A DNA stretch of 5,733 nucleotides from JBGOUV01 sp041477815 (GTDB lineage: Bacteria; Acidobacteriota; Terriglobia; Bryobacterales; JACQDG01). The DNA is taken from contig JBGOUV010000424.1 of NCBI GenBank assembly GCA_041477815.1, forward strand, positions 1 through 5,733, in the 5' to 3' direction. The position numbers were made by a program, and so were the translations under genes. Shown here in pieces: positions 1 through 5,113 of the stretch (position 1 is the first letter of the stretch; every line of letters starts with the position of its first letter). The notes beneath the pieces are model-generated. The model did no database searches, was not told where the DNA came from, and was given only the letters and a program-made list of their open reading frames with translations.

Positions 1-2
1 CC

Positions 3-1256
3 GATGAGAGCCGGGCCGGGTCGCGTGATCTCTATGTGCCGCCCCATGAGCGCGGCATGGCCCATCGCTCTTATCCCTCACCCGACGGCAAACGGATGCT
101 GTTGGTGGAGATGAACGAGCGGGGAGCCATGGTGCGGTGCCGCCTGGCCCCGCTGGACGGCAGCTCGGCAGGGCAGCAGGTCGGCCCGCCCGGTGGCGCC
201 TGTACCTTTGCCGCCTGGTCGCCCGATGGGGAGTGGATGTACTTCAGTTCCGACTTCGGCGGGGACTTCCATATCTGGCGTCAGCGGTTCCCCGACGGCC
301 AGCCCGAGCAGATCACCTCCGGACCGACCGAAGAAGAAGGCGTCGCCATGGCCCCCGACGGCCGCTCCTTCATCACGTCCGTGGGATTGGCGCAGAGTTC
401 CATCTGGCTGCACGACGGCGGAGGCGATCGGCAGATCTCGCTGGAAGGTTACGCCTTCGGGCCCAAATTCACCCCCGAAGGGAAGCGGCTGCTCTACCAG
501 GTGCGAAAAGGGGCTGCGAGCGAATTGTGGGTGGCGGAACTCGATTCCGGACGCAGCGAGCCTTTGCTGCCCGGCTTTGCGGTCGCACTGGCGGGGCCCG
601 TTTCCTACGGAAGCTACGACATTTCCCCGGACGGCCGTCAGGTCGTTATGGTGTCACCCGATAGCGGTGATAAGTTGCGGTTGTGGCTCGCGCCGCTCGA
701 CCGCCGCTCACCGCCGCAGCAAATTCCCAACATCGAAGGGGAACAGCCCGTCTTCGGCGCGACCGGTGAAGTCTTTTTCCGCAGGGTCGAGGGGACCTCT
801 GCGTTCCTTTACCGCGTCCAGCAAAACGGAGGCGGGCTGCGGAAAGCCACCGATCTGCCTGTGATTGCCATAACAAGCGCCTCCCCAGACCATAACTGGC
901 TGGTGTTAGGCACGCCAGCGAGCCCAGGTGCGGTAATTTTCCGGGTCGATGGCGGCGCTCCGTTCCTGACACAACTCCCGCCCCAAACGGGGCTCAGGTG
1001 GTCTGGGGACGGGAAGCATTTGTTTGTGCAGGGTAGGGCGAACAACCTGGGCAAGGCCTACGTCTTCCCATTGGCGCCGGGTCGTCCCGTGCCCGAAAGT
1101 ATCATCCATGGGCTTCCGTCTGAGCAGGAGATCTTGAAGCTGCCAGGAGCGCGGGTGATTCCGTCCACCGACGTCACGCCAGGCTCGACTGCTGATATAT
1201 ACGCCTTCACGCGCGAGAGCGTGCAGCGCAACTTGTATCGGGTTCCCGTGCCGTGA
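3..1256 (+). CDS. C-terminal WD40/TolB-like beta-propeller half of a Ser/Thr protein kinase-type protein (5' partial)
   Basis: The frame is open to the left edge, giving 417 residues without an N-terminus; the GTG at 36 is internal to the frame and not a convincing start because homologous-looking sequence (RDLYVPPHERGMAHRSY) continues across it. The protein is a chain of beta-propeller blades, each marked by an SPDG-like turn: YPSPDGKRMLL, AAWSPDGEWMYFSS, AMAPDGRSFITS, KFTPEGKRLLY, DISPDGRQVVMV, ASPDHNWLVLG and RWSGDGKHLFV, about seven to eight blades in all. From memory, this wording and the ending DIYAFTRESVQRNLYRVPVP match the periplasmic/sensor tails of acidobacterial Ser/Thr kinases, in which an N-terminal Hanks-type kinase and one membrane segment precede the propeller. 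The kinase domain itself is outside the window, so kinase identity is inferred; a stand-alone TolB/PD40-repeat protein is the alternative. It ends at TGA 1254-1256, followed by a run of eight G (1259-1266). No clear terminator hairpin follows. Confidence 0.85.
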   Translation, partial: DESRAGSRDLYVPPHERGMAHRSYPSPDGKRMLLVEMNERGAMVRCRLAPLDGSSAGQQVGPPGGACTFAAWSPDGEWMYFSSDFGGDFHIWRQRFPDGQPEQITSGPTEEEGVAMAPDGRSFITSVGLAQSSIWLHDGGGDRQISLEGYAFGPKFTPEGKRLLYQVRKGAASELWVAELDSGRSEPLLPGFAVALAGPVSYGSYDISPDGRQVVMVSPDSGDKLRLWLAPLDRRSPPQQIPNIEGEQPVFGATGEVFFRRVEGTSAFLYRVQQNGGGLRKATDLPVIAITSASPDHNWLVLGTPASPGAVIFRVDGGAPFLTQLPPQTGLRWSGDGKHLFVQGRANNLGKAYVFPLAPGRPVPESIIHGLPSEQEILKLPGARVIPSTDVTPGSTADIYAFTRESVQRNLYRVPVP

Positions 1257-1277
1257 CAGGGGGGGGCCACGCGATCG

Positions 1278-1526
1278 TTATCCCGGTGACCAGCCGGCGT
1301 GATTCTTGCGGCGTTTAGATAGGACCGAAGAGCTTCCGGGATCACCACCGTCCCATCCGCCGGCGTTGGTCGCGACGTGCCGGCTGACGTTGGCGCCCTC
1401 GTTCGTGACCGTTATCGTTACCCCGCGCATCACAGCCGCTGAGACGTCGGTGACCTCACCCGTGATTTCTCCTTGTGTCTGGGCGCGCGACCATGGAGCG
1501 CACAGCACAACAGGTAAGAACCGCCT
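1278..1526 (-). pseudogene. Relic of a TonB-dependent receptor: signal-peptide remnant plus start of a carboxypeptidase-regulatory-like domain
   Basis: Read on the minus strand from about 1526, the frame gives RRFLPVVLCAPWSRAQTQGE, then ITGEVTDVSAAVMRGVTITV and TNEGANVSRHVATNAGG. This matches the known start of acidobacterial Oar-like TonB receptors: a hydrophobic leader ending in AQ, then a GxVxDxSGAVVPGATVTVTN-type CarboxypepD_reg strand and a TNxAG turn. Here the leader is short and broken by CAPWSR, there is no start codon in a normal place, and after NAGG (about 1356) the frame loses resemblance and stops at 1280. A full receptor has about 1000 or more residues, so over 90 percent is missing. 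The fragment lies directly behind the kinase relic on the same strand, in a frame offset from it. It is almost certainly non-functional. Family assignment rests on motif recognition only. Confidence 0.72.
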
Positions 1527-1535
1527 CGGCGGGAA

Positions 1536-1813
1536 CGAAACAGTCGGCGACACGCCGTGTTGCTCGCCGCCGGATCTTCGGTAGACGTCTTGGACAGACC
1601 GAAGTCCCGCACCTTCACCTGGCCTTCCGGCGTCATCTTGATGCGGGCCGGCTTCAGGTCTCGGCGGGCGATACCATCCCCAGGGCGCGTTCCTCCACCT
1701 GGCCCTCGCCTTCACCGCCGTGTCGCGCGCCCGGTAGGCCTCGGCCCCCCAAGCGCAGCGAGGGAGGCGACGGTCTCGTAGGGGCCGAGTCGGCCGCCGG
1801 TAGACAAGGGCAT
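1536..1813 (-). pseudogene. Collapsed Ser/Thr protein kinase relic (N-terminus, catalytic loop and DFG segments)
   Basis: On the minus strand, ATG at 1813 opens MPLSTGGRLGPYETVASL, the usual first residues of acidobacterial Hanks-type kinases (MPLxxGxRLGPYEI). The glycine loop is garbled, and AEAYRARDTAVKA (resembling GEVYRARDTRL..VAVK) appears in another frame. The first frame meets a TGA, then resumes in the same register with DGIARRDLKPARIKM and TPEGQVKVRDFGLSKT, the catalytic loop and DFG segment (RRD gac codon at 1660-1658, DFG at 1606-1598). About 100 residues that should separate the ATP-binding part from the catalytic loop have been lost. HRDLKPAN reads RRDLKPAR, so the His and the metal-binding Asn are both replaced. 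After DFG comes STEDPAASN and, one frame over, SPTVS, resembling the activation-segment region. There is no APE motif and no later kinase lobe. This is a dead gene convergent with the intact propeller gene at 3-1256. Confidence 0.82.
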
Positions 1814-2022
1814 GTCGCAGCCTGGAGAAATTATTTCCTATAAGGGAATGGCGGCTGTTGCTGTGTTTTTACAGGCTCCGTACGACGGGAGATTAGGGAA
1901 GCCGCGGCCGCGGCCGAGGTCCTGATCTTCGATCATCCTCCAGGCGGAGATTGACCGATTCGTCGCCTGAAAACTTGATTCATTTAGGTTACAATCTCTT
2001 GGGCAAGGACTCAAGATGGGCT
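1814..2022. other. Intergenic stretch upstream of msrA and of the kinase relic; no gene seen
   Basis: No coding sequence is supportable on either strand. It includes the former 5' region of the minus-strand kinase relic and the upstream region of msrA. Local structures include a 14-bp perfect palindrome GCCGCGGCCGCGGC at 1901-1914 and a small AT-rich hairpin (ATTTCC 1833-1838, loop TATAA, GGGAAT 1844-1849, one G-T pair). Base composition is more AT-rich at 1824-1872 and 1970-2000 than in the genes around it. No tRNA, riboswitch or insertion-sequence end is recognisable. Confidence 0.6.
1990..1995 (+). promoter_or_regulatory. Possible -10 element for msrA (TACAAT)
   Basis: TACAAT matches the sigma70 -10 consensus at five of six positions and lies 37 bp before the msrA start, in a locally AT-rich stretch. 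At the proper spacing the -35 region reads only CTGAAA-like sequence (about 1967-1972), a poor match, so this is a weak call. The same hexamer recurs upstream of the DUF5060 gene at 3289-3294. Confidence 0.3.
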
Positions 2023-2029
2023 AGGGGGG
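2023..2029 (+). promoter_or_regulatory. Ribosome binding site of msrA
   Basis: AGGGGGG ends three bases before ATG 2033 and twelve before the in-frame ATG 2042. The purine run fits a Shine-Dalgarno sequence. Its spacing does not decide cleanly between the two starts: one is tight, the other slightly long. Confidence 0.55.
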
Positions 2030-2032
2030 TTT

Positions 2033-2665
2033 ATGTCCAACATGGTTTCGGCGGGCCTTCTGATTCTGGCCGCCGCGGCAGGGTCGTTTCCGGAGCCGGC
2101 CATCGACGTGGAGCGCTCCGCCTCGAAAGGCAAGCAGAAGGCGGTACTGGCCGGCGGATGCTTCTGGTGCACCGAGGCCGTTCTGGAGCAGCTTGCGGGC
2201 GTGGACAAGGTGGTCTCCGGCTATGCCGGAGGCAAGCCGGAAATGGCCAAGTACGACCTGGTCAGCGCGGGAAACACGGATCACGCCGAGAGTATCGAAG
2301 TCACTTTCGATCCTGCCAAGATCTCCTACGGACAGGTGCTGAAGGTGTTCTTCAGCGTCGCGCACGATCCGACGCAGTTGAACCGGCAAGGTCCCGATTT
2401 CGGACGCCAGTACCGGTCGGTGGTGTTCTACGCCGACCCCGAACAGAAGCGGGTGGCGGAGGCCTACCTCCAGCAACTGGGAGCGGCGAAGGTGTTCAGC
2501 CGCCCGATTGTGACCGAGGTAACGGCGCTCCGGGGGTTCTATCCGGCCGAGGCCTACCACCAGGACTTTGTCAAGCGGAATCCCAACCATCCGTACGTGC
2601 TCGCCAACGCCATCCCGAAACTTCAGAAATTGAAGAAGACGTATCCGGAGCTGGTGAGGAAGTAA
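2033..2665 (+). CDS. msrA: Peptide-methionine (S)-S-oxide reductase MsrA, probably exported
   Basis: MsrA reduces methionine-S-sulfoxide in oxidised proteins, or free, back to methionine. The 210-residue product has the catalytic signature GGCFWCTE (Cys43, Cys46, Glu48), GYAGG at 63-67, then DHAESIEVTFDP, FFSVAHDPTQLNRQGPDFG, RQYRS and FYPAEAYHQDF, all characteristic of the family in the right order. There are no cysteines besides Cys43 and Cys46, so the second cysteine of GCFWC should act as the resolving residue, with no C-terminal recycling cysteines. Before the catalytic core stands a roughly 35-residue extension beginning MVSAGLLILAAAAGSFPEPA, a hydrophobic stretch suggesting a signal peptide or anchor, although it lacks a basic N-region and a lipobox. 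Export is therefore likely but not certain. Translation starts at ATG 2033 or at ATG 2042. The stop is 5 bp before the next gene, indicating an operon with the membrane protein. Confidence 0.95.
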   Translation: MSNMVSAGLLILAAAAGSFPEPAIDVERSASKGKQKAVLAGGCFWCTEAVLEQLAGVDKVVSGYAGGKPEMAKYDLVSAGNTDHAESIEVTFDPAKISYGQVLKVFFSVAHDPTQLNRQGPDFGRQYRSVVFYADPEQKRVAEAYLQQLGAAKVFSRPIVTEVTALRGFYPAEAYHQDFVKRNPNHPYVLANAIPKLQKLKKTYPELVRK

Positions 2666-2670
2666 GCAGG

Positions 2671-3267
2671 ATGGACCCGGCCTTCCCCGTACTGCGATGG
2701 GCGGGCATCGCCTGGCTCCTGGTATGGTTCCCCGCCTACTGGCGCGTCTGGGGCTGGAGGAACTTCCTCCATATATGCGATATAGGTATTATGATAACTT
2801 GCGCCGGTTTGTGGCGGGGAGATCCGTTGCTGCTCTCCTCCCAGGCGGTGGGGACGCTGGTGTTCGACCTGTGCTGGTGCATCGACATAACCGGCCGCCT
2901 GCTGTGGGGCCGCCACCTGCTCCACGGGACGGAATACATGTGGAACCGGGAGCGCCCTCTCTGGGTCCGCCTGCTCTCCCTGCACCATGTTGCGATGCCG
3001 GTGGTGCTGCTCTACGCACTGTCCCGGGTGGGTTACGACCCGCGTGCCTGGCTGTTGCAGACCGCCCTCACCCTGCCGGTGCTGGTGGCCGGCCGCGTGC
3101 TTGCGCCGGGCCGCAACCTCAACTTCGTCGAGCGCGAGCCCTTCTCGTACCGTCCCGTTGGTCCGGCCCCGGTCCACGTGGCCCTGGCCTGTCTGGTAGC
3201 CATCTTTGTGATCTACTGGCCTACCCACCGGCTGCTCTCCGGGATATTTGAGAATTTGAGGATTTGA
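2671..3267 (+). CDS. Conserved multi-pass inner-membrane protein of unknown function
   Basis: The start is ATG 2671, 5 bp after the msrA stop, with GAGGA at 2655-2659 as a distant ribosome site. A much longer frame that opens at 1951 runs across msrA out of register and is spurious before this point. The 198-residue product is hydrophobic, with about six predicted membrane segments (roughly residues 9-24, 33-48, 53-72, 104-120, 126-143 and 167-184). Visible landmarks are GWRNFLHICDIGI, SQAVGTLVFDLCWCIDITGR, the loop RHLLHGTEYMWNRERPLWVR, LSLHH, GRNLNFV and YWPTHRLL near the end. I recall an unnamed family of bacterial membrane proteins with this NFL..CD, SLxH, NxN and Y.PTH pattern; no function is known to me. 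Cysteines at 36, 44, 68, 70 (CWC) and 173 are notable beside a redox-repair gene. The last seven residues (IFENLRI) and the stop are encoded by an 8-bp repeat array, so the original C-terminus may have been replaced. Codons 31-45 are unusually AT-rich. Confidence 0.85.
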   Translation: MDPAFPVLRWAGIAWLLVWFPAYWRVWGWRNFLHICDIGIMITCAGLWRGDPLLLSSQAVGTLVFDLCWCIDITGRLLWGRHLLHGTEYMWNRERPLWVRLLSLHHVAMPVVLLYALSRVGYDPRAWLLQTALTLPVLVAGRVLAPGRNLNFVEREPFSYRPVGPAPVHVALACLVAIFVIYWPTHRLLSGIFENLRI

Positions 3268-3270
3268 GAA
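3247..3270 (+). repeat. Left octamer array, three units of TTTGAGRA
   Basis: Three adjacent 8-bp units read TTTGAGAA, TTTGAGGA, TTTGAGAA without a gap. The array lies across the end of the membrane-protein gene: it encodes the final residues FENLRI and the TGA stop (3265-3267), the stop falling in the third unit. It is the reverse complement of the first units of the array at 3328-3365. The 20 bases 3251-3270 pair perfectly with 3328-3347, and the pairing extends to 3246-3270 with 3328-3352 allowing one G-T pair. Confidence 0.95.
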
Positions 3271-3288
3271 GTTGCTCACCCCGCCGTG

Positions 3289-3294
3289 TACAAT
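3289..3294 (+). promoter_or_regulatory. Possible -10 element (TACAAT) for the DUF5060 gene
   Basis: TACAAT matches the -10 consensus at five of six positions. A TTGAGA hexamer at 3264-3269, inside the left repeat array, could serve as -35, but the spacer would be 19 bp, longer than ideal. If used, transcription would begin near 3301 and leave only about seven bases before ATG 3308, fitting the absence of a Shine-Dalgarno sequence there. This is a weak, inference-based call. Confidence 0.3.
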
Positions 3295-3307
3295 GGATGT
3301 GATCTGC

Positions 3308-5113
3308 ATGTCTCGTCTGCCCTCCAATTCTCAAATCCTCAAATTCTTAAATTCTCAAATTCTCCTTTTCCTTAGCGCCTCCGCCCTGGCTCAGACCCCC
3401 TGCCGGTCCACCCCGGTCTACGAGCCTTGCGATATCGAGATGGACATGAACGCGGCGGAGATGGCGCAGCATCCCAACCCCTACCTGACCGCCGAGCTGC
3501 GTGCCGAGTTTCGCGCTCCCAAGGGCCAGACCTACCGCCTGCCCGGCTTTTGGGACGGCGGCCACAAGCTGAAGATCCGCTTCTCCCCGCTCGCCGAGGG
3601 CCAGTGGGATTTCCGGGTCAGCTCCAACCTCGACCGCTTCAACGGCCAGACCGGCAGCTTCAGCGCCACCGCCCCGCGCACGTCCGGCTTCGTCACTCCC
3701 TTCAACGTCCATCACTTTCAATACTCCCAGCCCAACACCCCCCACTACTGGATGGGATTCAGCCTTCTCAACTTCGCGGCCATGAGGATGGACGCCTTCC
3801 GGTTCCTGATCGACACGCGGGCCAAGCAGCGCTTCAACCACATGACCGGCTTGGTGCTGGGCGAGGAAGCGAACTCTCTCCAGGTGCTGCCCAAACCCGA
3901 CCAGATCGTGCCGGAGTATTTCCGGGCCGTGGACGAGCGCGTCCTCTACCTCAACCAGAAGGGCATCACCTGGGACCTGCTGCTGGCCGGGCGCAGCGGC
4001 CACCTGGAAGCGATCCTGCCGCAATGGAAACAACGCGAGCGCTTCCTGCGCTACCTGGTGGCGCGCTACGCGGCCATGAACCTGACCTGGCAGGGCGTGC
4101 AGGATTTCGAGAGCTACCCCAACGCCGGCGCCCTGCTCAAGGAGATCGGCTTGTTTCTGCAGCAGGCCGATCCCTACCGCCACGCGCGGTCCACCCACGC
4201 GCAGTTCACCTCCGCCCCGCTGGCGGGCGATGGCTGGATGAACTACCGCGTCTACCAGGTCGCCGAGCCCAGCGTCTACGCCGTGGAGCAGCAGCTTTAC
4301 GGCTCGCCCGCGGTCAACGCCGGCGCCTCGCCCCGGTTCGCCGACGAAGAAAACTTCCGCCGGCAGGTCTGGAACGCCGCCATCAGCGGCCAGCACGTCG
4401 GCCTGCCGGAAGTTCCCGCCGACGACACTAAGCCGCAGTTCTTCGCCCACCTCTACAACTTCTTCGCACAGACCCGCTACTGGGACCTGGAGCCGTACTT
4501 CCGCGTGGAGGGCGGCCGGGCTCTGGCGCTGGAGGAGGTCGAGTACATCGTCTATCTCGAGAAGGCCGCTCCCATCGACCTTATCCTCCACCGGGCCACC
4601 TACCAGGTGAGCTGGTACAACCCCTCCACCGGCGCCTTCAGCGACGAGAAGGACTTCAAGGGAGAGCGCTATACCGCCGACGGCCCGCCCGACAAGAATC
4701 GCGACTGGGTGCTCTACGTCCGTCGCGAGGGCAAGAAGCAGGGTATGTCAAGGTCCTACAAACTGGAGTCCCACACCGCCGAACTGCAGCCGCCCGAGAC
4801 CAGCAAGACCGAGGTGCCGTTCGAGATCCAGTTGCCTCAGGAGAGCCAGCTTCAGGCGGGCGAAGTGGTGGAGTTCAACGCCACCCTCAAGAAGGCCACC
4901 CGCGCCACCCGCAACATGATGTGGCTGTGGACCGCCGAGGCGCCCAGCAGCGGCCTGGGCTACCGGGTCCTGGCTACTACCCAGTTTGGCCGCTTTCTCA
5001 TCCCCCCGAACATCGCCCGGGAGTTCCCCGCCGCCCTGTCCATGCGCGTCACCGGCATCGACGGCAACGGCAAACTCTTCGCCACCGACCGGGTGTATAG
5101 CCTGAAAAAGTGA
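3308..5113 (+). CDS. Secreted DUF5060 / DUF4038-like glycosidase-family protein with collagen-binding-like and Ig-like C-terminal domains
   Basis: Start ATG 3308 is chosen because it gives a standard signal peptide: MSRLPSN, a hydrophobic core, then ALA before QTPC (cleavage after residue 28). ATG 3293 and TTG 3272 are alternatives; none has a good ribosome site. The product has 601 residues. After the signal peptide, residues 38-118 form a DUF5060-type beta domain (VYEPCDIEM, NPYLTAELRAEF, YRLPGFWDGG, GQWDFRVSS). Residues about 130-360 resemble a DUF4038/apiosidase-like TIM barrel (PHYWMGFS, TWQGVQDFES, LLKEIGLFLQQADPYRHARS, RRQVWNAAISGQ). Residues about 404-486 resemble the collagen-binding domain of collagenase-like proteins (EEVEYIVYLEKAAPIDLIL, VSWYNPSTGAF), followed by an Ig-like domain to the end. 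Related proteins act on plant or microbial polysaccharides outside the cytoplasm; the substrate cannot be told here. The barrel segment that often carries a catalytic acid reads GSPAVNAGASPR, so activity is uncertain. The gene overlaps tsaB by four bases. Confidence 0.78.
   Translation: MSRLPSNSQILKFLNSQILLFLSASALAQTPCRSTPVYEPCDIEMDMNAAEMAQHPNPYLTAELRAEFRAPKGQTYRLPGFWDGGHKLKIRFSPLAEGQWDFRVSSNLDRFNGQTGSFSATAPRTSGFVTPFNVHHFQYSQPNTPHYWMGFSLLNFAAMRMDAFRFLIDTRAKQRFNHMTGLVLGEEANSLQVLPKPDQIVPEYFRAVDERVLYLNQKGITWDLLLAGRSGHLEAILPQWKQRERFLRYLVARYAAMNLTWQGVQDFESYPNAGALLKEIGLFLQQADPYRHARSTHAQFTSAPLAGDGWMNYRVYQVAEPSVYAVEQQLYGSPAVNAGASPRFADEENFRRQVWNAAISGQHVGLPEVPADDTKPQFFAHLYNFFAQTRYWDLEPYFRVEGGRALALEEVEYIVYLEKAAPIDLILHRATYQVSWYNPSTGAFSDEKDFKGERYTADGPPDKNRDWVLYVRREGKKQGMSRSYKLESHTAELQPPETSKTEVPFEIQLPQESQLQAGEVVEFNATLKKATRATRNMMWLWTAEAPSSGLGYRVLATTQFGRFLIPPNIAREFPAALSMRVTGIDGNGKLFATDRVYSLKK
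3328..3365 (-). repeat. Right octamer array, about 4.7 inverted units (TTCTCAAA type)
   Basis: Consecutive 8-bp units read TTCTCAAA, TCCTCAAA, TTCTTAAA, TTCTCAAA and a partial TTCTCC. They are the reverse complement of the left array at 3247-3270. The array lies inside the coding sequence of the DUF5060 protein and encodes signal-peptide residues 8-19 (SQILKFLNSQIL), that is, much of the hydrophobic core. Loop DNA between the two arms is 57 bases and contains the proposed start codon. Confidence 0.95.

Noticed and set aside
36..38. GTG as the start of the propeller gene
   Set aside because: The frame is open to the window edge and family-like sequence precedes it, so the true start is upstream of the window.
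1281..1300. Terminator hairpin after the propeller gene (CCGG pairs around 1284-1298)
   Set aside because: The stem is only four to five pairs and no T run follows on either strand.
1306..1843. Plus-strand frames across the relic region (1306-1584, 1475-1843)
   Set aside because: They show no recognisable motif, whereas the minus strand reads kinase and TonB segments over the same bases.
1951..2670. N-terminal 240 codons of a long plus-strand frame that continues into the membrane-protein gene
   Set aside because: This part overlaps msrA in another register and has low-complexity Arg/Gly-rich shadow composition; the real gene starts at 2671.
3246..3352. Inverted octamer arrays as a rho-independent terminator
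   Set aside because: The stem is AT-rich, the loop is 57 bases and the downstream arm is coding sequence, so it does not fit a terminator.
3247..3365. CRISPR array
   Set aside because: Units are 8 bp, contiguous and without spacers; no cas genes are present.
3347..4591. 414-codon minus-strand open frame opposite the DUF5060 gene
   Set aside because: Its composition (Gly, Val, Glu, Leu, Ala rich) is that of an antisense shadow of a GC-rich gene, and the plus strand has recognisable domains throughout.
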